Of a stretch of 34,420 bases of DNA, positions 1 to 7,715 are shown piece after piece. The first letter of the stretch is position 1, and the number at the start of each line of letters is the position of its first letter. The notes beneath the pieces were generated by a model. That model was not told where the DNA came from. It ran no database searches and saw only the letters and a list, made by a program, of their open reading frames with translations. Both the position numbers and the translations under genes were made by a program. Origin of the DNA: Bacteroidia bacterium (GTDB taxonomy: Bacteria > Bacteroidota > Bacteroidia > Bacteroidales > Rikenellaceae); the NCBI GenBank assembly GCA_025999315.1, contig BNXD01000012.1, forward strand, positions 1 through 34,420, read 5' to 3'.

Positions 1-57
1 ATCGCGACGCCCGACAAACTCAAAAGCAATATCCTGATTTACAAATACTATAGCCAT
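1..57 (-). CDS. ybeY: 5' end of ybeY on the minus strand (partial, runs off the edge)
   Basis: Read on the minus strand, bases 57 to 1 give ATG GCT and then 17 more codons, MAIVFVNQDIAFEFVGRRD, which is a normal start for a Bacteroidetes YbeY protein. Bases 1-52 are the exact reverse complement of 1339-1390, where the rest of ybeY is found on the plus strand without a start codon. The gene fragment follows envC on the same strand after a 93-bp gap, which suggests the natural order envC-ybeY-mnmG. The fragment is cut by the window edge, so what it joins to on the left cannot be seen. Confidence 0.7.
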   Translation of the reverse strand, partial: MAIVFVNQDIAFEFVGRRD

Positions 58-150
58 GAAAATATCAGTTATCGTCCAATCGCTTGTTGACGCAATTTAT
101 TTAATTTTGATTTGATTTCAAAAAAAGCGCAAAAGAAAAAATACAACTTG

Positions 151-1323
151 CTATCTTCGCAGCCACAAGCTGGGGTCCATTGTGGTCATGCCGCGCCATA
201 TTTCGAAATGCAGTCGGTTCTCGTCGGGATTGTCGCTGTTAGAAATATTGCCAATCCGCTGGTTTGAAGCAACTTTATCGCCCTGTTTGACCGTCACGGA
301 AGCAAGGTTTGAGTAGATGGTATTGTACTGGCCATGATTGATCAACACTCCGTTGCCCACCGTAGGATGAAAAAAAACCCGTCCCACCACTCCATCGAAG
401 ACACATCGAACATCGGAGCCGCGCGGAGCGAGGATATTGATCCCTGGATTGTTTACAACTATCTTATTTTCAGTTGGATGACTGTGTCGCCCATAGCGTT
501 CGATCACTACGCCTCCCGTTACCGGAAATGACATCCGCCCCATATTCTGATCGAAGCGTCCGGTCATCGCGGTGATCTGGCGCTGTTCTTCGGCGCTGCG
601 TTTGAGGGTCTTGGCTTTTCGCGCTTCCTCGGTCATGATGCGGCGAATCTGCCTCTGCGCCTGCTCGATCTGCTGTTGACGGGCGCGTACCGTGCTCGAC
701 AATTTAGCCTCGCTGGCCTTCAATTGGGCCGCCGAGTTGCGATAGTTCTGCTGATCATCTGACAATGAGACCAATTCGCCGCCACGTGTTGTGCGAATCT
801 GGTCGAGTTCTCGTTTTTGGTTTTTGAGCTCGGCAACCTGCAAAGTAAGGCGCCTGGAGAGCGAATCGATCTGCGCCGCCTTCATCTCGCGCGAAAGGTT
901 GTAACGCTCGATCAGTGCAATGCGACGAGTGGCGTTGCTGAAATCCTGGGCCGAGAAGACAAACAGGGCGAAATTGTTGATTTTGTAATTCTTATAAGCG
1001 ACACGCACCATGTCGGCATACTCCCGCCGAAGGTCCTCAAGCTCCCTGTTGAGCCGATCTATATTGCTGCTTTTGGCGCCTATGTCGCCCGTGAGAATAG
1101 TGATCTGGCTTTCGAGCGATGAAATGATCCGTCTGCGGTTTTCGATCTTGTTTTCAATGAGTTTGAGCTGCGTAACGGTCATTTTCTGCTCCTTGCGATT
1201 CTTGTCCAACAGTCGGTTGTTGGCGCGAATCTCCTCCTGCGCACTGCGTATCTGTTCTTGTATGGATTTTATTGTCTGGGCATTGGCAAAGGTTGCCGTC
1301 AAAAAAAACAGCCCGGCAACCAT
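151..1323 (-). CDS. EnvC-like murein hydrolase activator (LytM/M23 domain)
   Basis: A 390-residue exported protein: a hydrophobic signal segment at residues 2-16 ending near ANAQ, a long charged coiled coil from about 20 to 255, and a C-terminal LytM (peptidase M23) domain from about 270 to 390. The usual zinc ligands are missing: the HxxxD region reads GRHSHPTENKIVV and the final motif is RLHFEIW instead of HxH. Such degenerate LytM proteins (EnvC, NlpD) are known to activate cell-wall amidases at the division site rather than cut peptidoglycan themselves, so that is the likely role here. The frame stays open upstream of the ATG (ISLWSR before M1) up to the inverted-repeat junction at 1338/1339, and the signal peptide lacks a basic start, so the true N-terminus has probably been cut off by the junction. 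Confidence 0.85.
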   Translation of the reverse strand: MVAGLFFLTATFANAQTIKSIQEQIRSAQEEIRANNRLLDKNRKEQKMTVTQLKLIENKIENRRRIISSLESQITILTGDIGAKSSNIDRLNRELEDLRREYADMVRVAYKNYKINNFALFVFSAQDFSNATRRIALIERYNLSREMKAAQIDSLSRRLTLQVAELKNQKRELDQIRTTRGGELVSLSDDQQNYRNSAAQLKASEAKLSSTVRARQQQIEQAQRQIRRIMTEEARKAKTLKRSAEEQRQITAMTGRFDQNMGRMSFPVTGGVVIERYGRHSHPTENKIVVNNPGINILAPRGSDVRCVFDGVVGRVFFHPTVGNGVLINHGQYNTIYSNLASVTVKQGDKVASNQRIGNISNSDNPDENRLHFEIWRGMTTMDPSLWLRR

Positions 1324-1338
1324 TCGCGACCATAGGGA

Positions 1339-1780
1339 TATAGTATTTGTAAATCAGGATATTGCTTTTGAGTTTGTCGGGCGTCGCGATGTGTCTCGCT
1401 GGGTGAAGGCCGCCGCCGCAAAGGAAGGTTTTTCGCTGGGAGCGATAGCCGTGGTCTTCACCTCGGATGCCTATCTGCTGGAGGTGAACCGCAAATATCT
1501 CGGCCATGATCATCATACGGACATCATAACGTTCGACTATTGTGATCCGCTCGATCGGTCGACAATTTCCGGCGATTTGCTGATAAGTGTTGAAACCGTT
1601 GCCCGCAACGCCGATAGTTTCGAGGTGTCGATGCGCGACGAGATGCTGAGGGTGATCATTCATGGCATTATGCACCTGTGCGGATACAAGGATAAAACAT
1701 CTGAAGAGATAGCCGTGATGCGAGCCCGAGAGGATCACTATCTGACTATGTTTACGGAGGTTTTTGCTGATCGGCGATGA
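1339..1780 (+). CDS. ybeY: Endoribonuclease YbeY, body without its start codon
   Basis: Encodes the YbeY rRNA-maturation metalloenzyme, about 146 residues from codon 2 onward. It has the family signature YLGHDHHTDIITFDY near the middle and the metal-binding motif HGIMHLCGYKD towards the C-terminus (HxxxH, with the usual third His position replaced by Lys). The sequence matches a normal YbeY from codon 2, but no usable start lies directly in front of it: the frame runs on into antisense envC sequence, and the proper ATG is found at 57-55 on the minus strand. The stop codon overlaps the mnmG start (ATGA at 1777-1780), so the two are translationally coupled. If the junction is an artefact, the genomic gene is intact. 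Confidence 0.8.
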
Positions 1781-3648
1781 CAGAAATCTACGATATAGTG
1801 GTCATTGGCGGAGGGCATGCGGGTTGTGAGGCTGCTGTCGCCGCCGCACGTATGGGTTCGCGCGTATTGCTGGTGACGATGGATATGTCCAAATTCGGGG
1901 CGATGTCATGTAATCCGGCCGTAGGCGGTGTTGCCAAGGGGCAAATCGTGAGGGAGATAGATGCGCTGGGTGGGCAGATGGGGGTTATTGCCGATCGTTC
2001 GACCATACAGTTCCGGATGCTCAACCGTTCCAAGGGTCCGGCTATGTGGAGCCCGAGGGCTCAATGCGACAAACACCTTTTTTCTCAATTGTGGCGCGAG
2101 ACCCTGGAGCGCACTTCCAACCTCTCTCTGTGGCAGGATGAGGTGATTGACATTATTGTCGAAAGAGGAGCCGTAACCGGAGTGGTCACACGTATGGGAG
2201 TACGCTTCGGCGCTCGCGCTGTGATCCTGACCACAGGGACCTTCCTTGGCGGACTCATGCACGTTGGGCGGCAAAATTTCCCCGGGGGACGTGCCGGCGA
2301 CGCTGCCTCTTATGGATTGACGGCCAAGCTCAGAGCGTTGGGTTTTGAGAGCGGTCGCATGAAGACCGGCACCCCTGCAAGGCTCGATGGGCGCAGTATC
2401 GATTTTTCGGTGATGGAGCCACAATATGGCGATCCGAATCCATCCAAATTCTCATTTTTGCCTGAAGTCAAGCCCGTTGGCGAGCAACTGCCGTGTTTTC
2501 TGGTCTATACCTCTTCAGAGGTGCATGATAGTTTGCGTCGAGGTTTTGCCGATTCGCCTCTTTTCAATGGAACAATACAGGGCGTCGGGCCACGATACTG
2601 TCCGAGCATCGAGGATAAGTTGCGGACGTTTGCCGACAAGGAGGCGCACCAGCTATTTCTCGAGCCGGAGGGTCGCACGACGAACGAATACTATCTAAAT
2701 GGATTCTCATCCTCGCTGCCATGGGAGGTGCAGTTCGAGGCATTGCGCAAGATTCGCGGATTGGAGCATGTGCATGTTTTTCGTCCCGGATACGCCGTCG
2801 AATATGATTATTTCCCTCCAACGCAACTTCGTCATACCTTGGAGACGAAGCTTGTCGAGGGGCTCTACTTTGCCGGACAGATCAATGGCACTACGGGCTA
2901 TGAGGAGGCAGCGGCTCAGGGTCTGATCGCAGGGATCAATGCCCACTTGCATTGTGTGGAACGCGAGCCTTTTATTCTTCGTCGAGACGAGGCCTACATT
3001 GGGGTGCTTGTAGACGATCTGGTCTCTAAGGGGGTCGATGAACCGTACAGAATGTTCACCAGCAGGGCCGAACATCGGATTTTGTTGCGTGGCGACAATG
3101 CCGATCTGCGCCTGACGCCGAAAGGACACGAAATCGGCCTCGTGGATAACCATCGTTTCGATGTTTTTGTGCAAAAAAAAACGCGCTCAGAATCGCTTAA
3201 AAACTTTCTCTTCGACCAGAGTGTCGCTCCAGACGAAATTAACGGCCATTTTTTTTCAATAAATTTTGCGCCAATACAACAGAAAAAGCGACTTTATACT
3301 CTTCTTTTGCGAAATGAGATCACACTTTCGGGATTGATCGACGCCATTCCTGCTCTTGCCGTCCATATTGCAGATAACGATACGGCCGAAGACGTGATCG
3401 AAGCCGTGGAGATAGAGGTCAAATATCGGGGCTATATCGAACGCGAGCGAATGATCGCGGACAAGTTGATACGTCTTGAGAATATAACGTTGCGCCCAGA
3501 CTTTGATTATGACGCTGTTTCATCGCTCACGATCGAGGCAAGGCAGAAGTTATCGCGAATCAAACCCGCCACAATAGGGCAGGCTTCGCGCATCCCAGGA
3601 GTCTCTCCGGCAGACATCAATGTTCTGTTGGTTTATTTTGGCAGATAA
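1777..3648 (+). CDS. mnmG: tRNA uridine-5-carboxymethylaminomethyl synthesis enzyme MnmG (GidA)
   Basis: A 623-residue flavoprotein of normal family length. With MnmE it makes the 5-carboxymethylaminomethyl group on U34 of several tRNAs, using methylene-tetrahydrofolate, FAD and NADH. The FAD-binding loop GGGHAGCEAAVAAARMG lies at residues 11-27, followed by the signature MSCNPAVGGVAKGQIVREID around 43-62 and the conserved GTFLGG, GRAGD and INGTTGYEEAAAQG segments; the C-terminal MnmE- and tRNA-binding helical domain ends in FGR. It overlaps ybeY by four bases. gidA genes are often found close to the replication origin, which fits the parS sites just downstream. Confidence 0.97.
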   Translation: MTEIYDIVVIGGGHAGCEAAVAAARMGSRVLLVTMDMSKFGAMSCNPAVGGVAKGQIVREIDALGGQMGVIADRSTIQFRMLNRSKGPAMWSPRAQCDKHLFSQLWRETLERTSNLSLWQDEVIDIIVERGAVTGVVTRMGVRFGARAVILTTGTFLGGLMHVGRQNFPGGRAGDAASYGLTAKLRALGFESGRMKTGTPARLDGRSIDFSVMEPQYGDPNPSKFSFLPEVKPVGEQLPCFLVYTSSEVHDSLRRGFADSPLFNGTIQGVGPRYCPSIEDKLRTFADKEAHQLFLEPEGRTTNEYYLNGFSSSLPWEVQFEALRKIRGLEHVHVFRPGYAVEYDYFPPTQLRHTLETKLVEGLYFAGQINGTTGYEEAAAQGLIAGINAHLHCVEREPFILRRDEAYIGVLVDDLVSKGVDEPYRMFTSRAEHRILLRGDNADLRLTPKGHEIGLVDNHRFDVFVQKKTRSESLKNFLFDQSVAPDEINGHFFSINFAPIQQKKRLYTLLLRNEITLSGLIDAIPALAVHIADNDTAEDVIEAVEIEVKYRGYIERERMIADKLIRLENITLRPDFDYDAVSSLTIEARQKLSRIKPATIGQASRIPGVSPADINVLLVYFGR

Positions 3649-3694
3649 GGGAGGTTCTGTTCCGCATCCGGTTTCAGAAGAGCGGATATAGCTT

Positions 3695-3740
3695 AATTGG
3701 GATGGGATTTGTTCCACGTGGAACAAATCCCATCCCAATT
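3695..3740. terminator. 46-bp perfect palindrome, likely mnmG terminator with parS at its centre
   Basis: Bases 3695-3717 and 3718-3740 are exact reverse complements with no spacer, and the right arm runs into TTTTTCTT. As RNA this would fold into a long stem ending in U residues, a plausible rho-independent terminator 47 bp after the mnmG stop. The middle 16 bp are a perfect parS site, so one sequence may serve both transcription termination and ParB binding. Confidence 0.65.
3710..3725. promoter_or_regulatory. parS site 1 (ParB/Spo0J binding palindrome)
   Basis: TGTTCCACGTGGAACA is a perfect 16-bp palindrome fitting the widely conserved chromosomal parS pattern TGTTNCACGTGNAACA. ParB loads at such sites and, with ParA and SMC, directs segregation of the origin region. 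Its nearness to mnmG and two further copies supports the call. Confidence 0.8.
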
Positions 3741-4117
3741 TTTCTTCGCCTATAAGCCCTCCCCATGAGCGGCGGCTGTCGATTTTAGTGGGCTCATGCG
3801 AGTTCTGTTTTGTTTTGAAGGCTGCAGTGTAGCCGTGTCGCAGGCCATGAGATCGGCTCATCAGCACTTTGATGTGCGCAGATTCTCAAGATGCCATTTA
3901 TGTTCGATGTTCCACAACATCATCGCGGGGAATTTGCTAAAAAGAAAAAGATGCAGACCGCCATGCTCAAGATCGCTTGTCGCGATCAGCCTATCAGGAA
4001 AAAGAAGTTAGTGACCAAATTGCGAACAGTCAATGAATTGGCCTGACAATGAGAGAGATATGGCTGTCGCTCAGCGCAATGGCCTTAAAAACAAGTAGTT
4101 GCCCGAGGCGATCCTTT

Positions 4118-4133
4118 TGTTCCACGTGGAACG
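4118..4133. promoter_or_regulatory. parS site 2 (15 of 16 bases)
   Basis: TGTTCCACGTGGAACG differs from the other two copies only in its last base, where a run of twelve G begins (4133-4144). It has the same CCACGTGG core and is probably a functional ParB site. Confidence 0.7.
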
Positions 4134-4219
4134 GGGGGGGGGGGTGAATGACCTTAGGGCCCTGTTGCGTCTGCGACTTGTGTTTGCTTGCGGCGACTTG
4201 CTTCTTGTTGGGAGAGAAT

Positions 4220-4253
4220 AAAACAAAGGGCGGCATTTGCCGCCCTTTGTTTT
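4220..4253. terminator. Hairpin terminator downstream of glnS
   Basis: A 16-bp perfect stem, with arms AAAACAAAGGGCGGCA and its complement, is separated by only two bases and flanked by A on one side and T on the other, so it could stop transcription in both directions. It lies 71 bp beyond the minus-strand glnS stop. Confidence 0.7.
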
Positions 4254-4300
4254 TAGTGTGCTTGTGCTTGCTTGCTAATCTTGTTGTGTGTGGCCTTTGG

Positions 4301-4316
4301 TGTTCCACGTGGAACA
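4301..4316. promoter_or_regulatory. parS site 3 (ParB binding palindrome)
   Basis: A second perfect TGTTCCACGTGGAACA, eight bases from the glnS stop codon. Together with sites 1 and 2 it gives three sites within 607 bp. Confidence 0.8.
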
Positions 4317-4323
4317 GGTGGGG

Positions 4324-6006
4324 CTATTTTTGCTGCTTGACTATTTTGGACCAGGAGTCTTTGAGGCTGACGGTTCGGTTGAAGACCAAGTGTCCTAACC
4401 GAGAGTCCTGGTCGAGGCAGAAGTACCCCACGCGCTCAAATTGCAAGGTCTGCCCGACTTTGGTGTCCTTTAGTGATGGCTCGCCATAGCATTTTTTTAT
4501 TGTGAGCGAGTTTGGGTTTAGGTTGTCGAGAAATGTTTTGCCCTCTTCGGTCTCTTCGGGAGACTCTTTGGTGAATAGTGTGTCGTAAAGACGCATCTCG
4601 CTCTCGACACAAAATTCGATCGAGACCCATTGTATGATCCCCTTTACGCTGTGTCCGTCGGGCGAGTTGCCGTTTTTAGACGCTTGTTCGTATGTGCATC
4701 GAAGCTCGACAATGTCGCCCTCGAGATTTTTTATTACCTCTTCGCAGTGAATTATGTAGGCGTATCGCAAACGGACTTCGCCGCCGAGCGTGAGTCGATA
4801 ATATTTCTTGGGCGGATGCTCCATGAAGTCGTCGCGCGAGATATATATTTCTCGCGAAAACGGTACTTTCCGCACCCCGGCGCTCGCGTCCTCGGGATTG
4901 TTTATGCACTCGATGATCTCGTTTCTGCCTGCCGGATAGTTGGTGATAACTACTTTTATGGGGTCTATCACGACCATGCGTCGCTGCGCTCGCTTGTTGA
5001 GGTCTTCGCGGACACAATATTCCAGCAAACCGAGATCAATGATATTGTCGCGTTTGGCGACGCCTACTTTTTCGGCAAAATTGCGGATGGATTCGGGAGT
5101 ATAACCCTTTCGGCGCATGGCGCTGATGGTCGGCATACGGGGATCGTCCCACCCGTTAACGATTTTGCTTTCGACAAGCTGCAGAAGTTTGCGCTTGCTC
5201 ATTATAGTGTAAGAGAGATTCAGTCGGGCGAATTCGTACTGATGCGATGTGAAAATCTCGAGTTTTTCGATAAACCAATCGTAAAGCGGTCGATGAACGG
5301 CAAATTCGAGCGTGCAGATAGAGTGGGTGATCCGCTCGAGCGAATCGCTTTGACCGTGTGCGTAGTCGTACATCGGATAAATGCACCATTTTTTACCGGT
5401 TCGGTGATGCTCGGTGTGGAGTATGCGGTACATTACCGGGTCGCGAAACAGCATATTCGGATGTGCCATGTCTATCCTGGCTCGCAAAACTTTGGCCCCG
5501 TTGGGGAATTCTCCGGCCCGCATGCGCCGAAAAAGATCGAGGTTTTCCTCTACACTGCGATCGCGCCACGGACTCGGAGTGCCGGGTTCGGTCACCGTGC
5601 CTCGATTTTGCCTGATCTCTTCGTGAGATTGGTCGTCAACGTAGGCAAGCCCCTTTGCGATGAGTTCCTCGGCCCACATGTAGAGCGATTCGAAATAGTC
5701 CGAAGCATAGTGTTCGCCGGCCCATTCAAATCCCAACCAACGCACATCTTCCTTGATCGAATCGACATACTCCACGTCCTCTTTCGTCGGATTTGTATCG
5801 TCGAAACGCAAGTTGCACTTGCCGCCATACTTCTTGGCAAGCCCGAAATTCAGACATATGCTTTTGGCATGTCCTATGTGCAGATAGCCATTAGGTTCGG
5901 GCGGAAAACGGGTATGCACACGGGTTTGTCCTCGCGCAATGTCCTCATTTATAATCTCTTCCAGAAAATTTAGCGACTTTTCGCCGCCGACACCCTCGTT
6001 GCTCAT
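4324..6006 (-). CDS. glnS: Glutamine-tRNA ligase (GlnRS)
   Basis: A 560-residue class I aminoacyl-tRNA synthetase that charges tRNA-Gln with glutamine. The catalytic core carries [15 protein letters not shown] (HIGH at residues 43-46) and the KMSKS-type loop MSKRK at 269-273, with DDTNP and [19 protein letters not shown] segments typical of GlnRS rather than GluRS; the C-terminal beta-barrel anticodon-binding region follows, ending near residue 560. Length agrees with the bacterial enzyme. Glutaminyl-tRNA synthetases in bacteria are thought to derive from eukaryotes by transfer. The gene is read toward the parS region and has its own TATATTTG box upstream. Confidence 0.97.
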   Translation of the reverse strand: MSNEGVGGEKSLNFLEEIINEDIARGQTRVHTRFPPEPNGYLHIGHAKSICLNFGLAKKYGGKCNLRFDDTNPTKEDVEYVDSIKEDVRWLGFEWAGEHYASDYFESLYMWAEELIAKGLAYVDDQSHEEIRQNRGTVTEPGTPSPWRDRSVEENLDLFRRMRAGEFPNGAKVLRARIDMAHPNMLFRDPVMYRILHTEHHRTGKKWCIYPMYDYAHGQSDSLERITHSICTLEFAVHRPLYDWFIEKLEIFTSHQYEFARLNLSYTIMSKRKLLQLVESKIVNGWDDPRMPTISAMRRKGYTPESIRNFAEKVGVAKRDNIIDLGLLEYCVREDLNKRAQRRMVVIDPIKVVITNYPAGRNEIIECINNPEDASAGVRKVPFSREIYISRDDFMEHPPKKYYRLTLGGEVRLRYAYIIHCEEVIKNLEGDIVELRCTYEQASKNGNSPDGHSVKGIIQWVSIEFCVESEMRLYDTLFTKESPEETEEGKTFLDNLNPNSLTIKKCYGEPSLKDTKVGQTLQFERVGYFCLDQDSRLGHLVFNRTVSLKDSWSKIVKQQK

Positions 6007-6432
6007 AACGTTCTAATTGGTTAGTAGTGTGCAAATATAGCGACTAATCTGCAAAAATGTCATACTTGCATCGCATTTCGGACTATTTTGCGCGAAACTG
6101 GTGGAGGTTTGTCTTGCGAAGCTTGCTTTAGGCGTCAAACCAGCGCCGCCAGAGAGGCGTCGCGCCATGAAAAAGACTTCTGACACGACCAGTCGTCGAT
6201 CGCAAATGACTTATCTGCCTGTGTATCTGATATATGCGTGATTTAAGCGGCAGGCGGAGCAGGTTTTTATGCTCGAACGGGTTATGCAAAGGCGTTGGTA
6301 TTGCCAGAGTGTGCCGATTTGTGCCAACACTCTCGAAAAAACGCACAACACTCGTCGCGCTATGGGCGGGGATTTTCGGTGGCACGAAGTCGACTGCAAC
6401 CTGCGCCTCTCGCCGCCGTGGTTGTTGCAAAC
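6007..6432. other. Intergenic stretch with no recognised gene
   Basis: Between the glnS start and the tRNA terminator there are 426 bp in which I see only the glnS promoter at the left edge. Open frames on either strand here (for example 6234-6512 plus, 6128-6601 minus) lack recognisable domains and run into the tRNA, so I do not call them genes. Confidence 0.5.
6032..6039 (-). promoter_or_regulatory. -7 box of the glnS promoter
   Basis: On the minus strand TATATTTG matches the Bacteroidetes -7 consensus TAnnTTTG and lies 26 bp upstream of the glnS ATG. No good -33 TTTG is present at the usual distance. Confidence 0.5.
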
Positions 6433-6468
6433 AAAAAGGCAGAAACCCTGAAGGGACTCTGCCTTTTC
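6433..6468 (-). terminator. Terminator of tRNA-fMet
   Basis: Read on the minus strand, GGCAGA pairs with TCTGCC around an inner GGG/CCC pairing, flanked by A and followed by TTTTT. It lies just beyond the 3' end of the tRNA. Confidence 0.7.
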
Positions 6469-6471
6469 TTG

Positions 6472-6544
6472 TAGCGGGGGAAGGACTCGAACCTCCGACC
6501 TTTGGGTTATGAGCCCAACGAGCTGCCAACTGCTCCACCCCGCG
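6472..6544 (-). tRNA. Initiator tRNA-fMet (CAT)
   Basis: A 73-nt cloverleaf on the minus strand: acceptor CGCGGGG pairing with CCCCGCT, anticodon loop CTCATAA with CAT, T-arm GGAGGTTCGAGTCCTTC. Two marks of an initiator are visible: position 1 and 72 do not pair (C against T), and the anticodon stem ends in GGG/CCC next to the loop. CCA is not encoded. Initiator status is thus read from sequence, not just from the CAT anticodon. Confidence 0.93.
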
Positions 6545-6559
6545 ATCTGTTTTGAGTTG

Positions 6560-6591
6560 CAAATATAGATATTTTTTTTGAAAAACCCAAA
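6560..6591 (-). promoter_or_regulatory. Promoter of tRNA-fMet
   Basis: On the minus strand TTTG (6591-6588), a 20-base spacer, then TATATTTG (6567-6560): nearly the Bacteroidetes sigma consensus TTTG-N19-TAnnTTTG. Transcription would start about ten bases ahead of the tRNA. Confidence 0.75.
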
Positions 6592-6639
6592 CACGGATCA
6601 AAAATTTTGCAGAAATGACAGGATCAGTCCGATTTTTAC

Positions 6640-6647
6640 TATTTTTG
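6640..6647 (+). promoter_or_regulatory. Possible -7 box upstream of the zinc-ribbon protein gene
   Basis: TATTTTTG fits TAnnTTTG and lies 33 bp before the ATG at 6681. No matching -33 element is seen. Confidence 0.35.
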
Positions 6648-6680
6648 GGACAACTCTAACCCTCAAAAAGCATTGAAATT

Positions 6681-7301
6681 ATGGTTATTTTCTATGGAAT
6701 CCGCTCAAAAGCACAGCGTTCCGTCCAGACAACCTACAATTGTCCCCATTGCGGCAAGGAGCGATCGATCGCAGTGGTTCCCGTGTGGAAGTATGCACAC
6801 CTGTTCTGGGTCCCGTTCTTCCCCTTGTGGAAAAGTTACGTCTGCCTGTGTACCGAATGCGACGAGGTCGTCGAGAAGACGATCGACATGCCGATAACAA
6901 AGGAGATTAAACGGCAGACCAGCCGCCTTCCGTGGTGGACATTCTCGGGGCTGATCATTGTGGCTTTGCTGGTGGGATGGGGCGTGATCCAAAGCAAAAC
7001 CCGCGAACTGTCGGCCCAGCGCGACATCAAGGCCAAAATCGAAAATCCGCAGGTGGGCGATGTCTATCAGGTCAGGCTCGACAGTTGCAAATATACCCTG
7101 ATGAGGGCAACTGCCGTCCGGGGAGATTCGATATTTGTGCAGTTTCACGAGTATTATGTCGACAAAGGCAGCGATTTGCCCAAACTCAAACGCAAACGCG
7201 GATCGGACTATGGCACGGGCAAAGATTTCGAGGACTTCTACACCAGAGAGGAGCTGCTTGAGATGGCTGGCGAACGCACGCTGCTGAAGATCGATCGGTA
7301 G
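6681..7301 (+). CDS. Zinc-ribbon membrane protein of unknown function
   Basis: A 206-residue protein starting MVIFYGIRSKAQ. Two CxxC pairs, CPHC near residues 21-24 and CTEC near 57-60, enclose a hydrophobic, aromatic-rich stretch and form a treble-clef or zinc-ribbon-like knuckle. One clear transmembrane helix follows at about 84-103 (WWTFSGLIIVALLVGWGVI), and then a roughly 100-residue basic domain with no family I recognise. Similar zinc-ribbon plus single-helix proteins are common in Bacteroidetes, but their role is not known to me. It is a single gene, between the tRNA-fMet promoter and a convergent operon. That it is a real gene is fairly sure; its function is unknown. Confidence 0.75.
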   Translation: MVIFYGIRSKAQRSVQTTYNCPHCGKERSIAVVPVWKYAHLFWVPFFPLWKSYVCLCTECDEVVEKTIDMPITKEIKRQTSRLPWWTFSGLIIVALLVGWGVIQSKTRELSAQRDIKAKIENPQVGDVYQVRLDSCKYTLMRATAVRGDSIFVQFHEYYVDKGSDLPKLKRKRGSDYGTGKDFEDFYTREELLEMAGERTLLKIDR

Positions 7302-7409
7302 CGACGCGGCTCGGGCCCGTTTCCTGGCAAATGCCGGGCTTTTCCCGCAAGGCGGGCGTCGGCTTCGCCGACAGAAACGGAGGCCGCAGCAGGCCCGAAA
7401 GGGTGCAAA

Positions 7410-7447
7410 AAGCGAGGCTGTCCATATCGATATGGACGGCCTCGCTT
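7410..7447 (-). terminator. Terminator of the YtxH/holin-like operon
   Basis: AAGCGAGGC and its complement enclose a further 8-bp perfect pairing (GTCCATAT/ATATGGAC), giving a stem of about 18 bp with one T-G bulge pair. On the minus strand it ends in CTTTTTG. The convergent plus-strand gene ends 108 bp away, and the hairpin may act for both. Confidence 0.75.
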
Positions 7448-7469
7448 GCGTGGTGGTGTGTGTCGCCGC

Positions 7470-7715
7470 CTACCGGCCGAATAGCGACATGATCAGCTTC
7501 ACGCCCGACCAGGCGCTTTTGACCGTCGAGTTGAAGGTCAAAAGTTTCTGTCCGAGCGCCTCCAGCCAATAGTCGATGGTGAACAGGCCGGTGAACTGCT
7601 GCAGGTCTTCGTCGAGGTTCTCCCGCACGCGGTCGATGCGGCGGTTGATCCTGTTGCGCTCCGCCCGCACGTCGTCAATGGTGCGAAGGCGGGCATAATC
7701 TACAAATTTACTCAT
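7470..7715 (-). CDS. Small conserved protein of the YtxH/holin-like operon
   Basis: An 81-residue protein starting MSKFVDYARLRTIDDV. Its first 40 residues are rich in Arg, Asp and Glu and likely helical; a less polar C-terminal part ends in KLIMSLFGR. The ATG at 7715 was chosen because it overlaps the end of the upstream gene (ATGAGTAA); an in-frame ATG 12 codons earlier would lie deep inside that gene. I do not recognise a named domain. Its place as the third gene of an overlapping operon suggests it works at the inner membrane with the two proteins encoded ahead of it. Confidence 0.7.
   Translation of the reverse strand: MSKFVDYARLRTIDDVRAERNRINRRIDRVRENLDEDLQQFTGLFTIDYWLEALGQKLLTFNSTVKSAWSGVKLIMSLFGR

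Larger units (their letters stand above)
1..1390. repeat. 52-bp perfect inverted repeat flanking envC
   Basis: Bases 1-52 and 1339-1390 are perfect inverted copies; the match stops at 53/1338 and cannot be followed left of base 1. The repeated sequence is the first part of ybeY, from the third base of codon 2. Flipping the enclosed segment would place ATG-GC directly in front of the plus-strand ybeY body and restore envC-ybeY-mnmG in one direction. The right-hand junction also seems to clip the start of envC. This could be a real inversion, or a fold-back chimera formed during amplification or assembly. Confidence 0.85.
3649..4323. other. Gene-free, origin-proximal region with three parS sites
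   Basis: The 675 bp between mnmG and glnS contain no convincing gene; the short open frames here have no recognisable product. The region holds three ParB-type palindromes (3710, 4118, 4301), a 46-bp perfect palindrome, a run of twelve G (4133-4144), and a 16-bp-stem hairpin (4220-4253). From about 4150 to 4300 the plus strand is rich in T and G with repeated GCTTGC words. I found no clear cluster of DnaA boxes and no strongly AT-rich unwinding element, so I call it a centromere-like, origin-near region and not the origin itself. Confidence 0.6.

Noticed and set aside
3906..3921. Fourth parS-like sequence, GATGTTCCACAACATC
   Set aside because: It has the left half of the site but lacks the CACGTG core; more likely a chance small palindrome.
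3741..4117. Search for a DnaA-box cluster and unwinding element
   Set aside because: No convincing TTATCCACA-like cluster or AT-rich repeats; therefore oriC itself is not called.
4630..5973. Long open frame on the plus strand (447 codons)
   Set aside because: It is fully antisense to glnS, which has all GlnRS motifs; its translation shows no domain.
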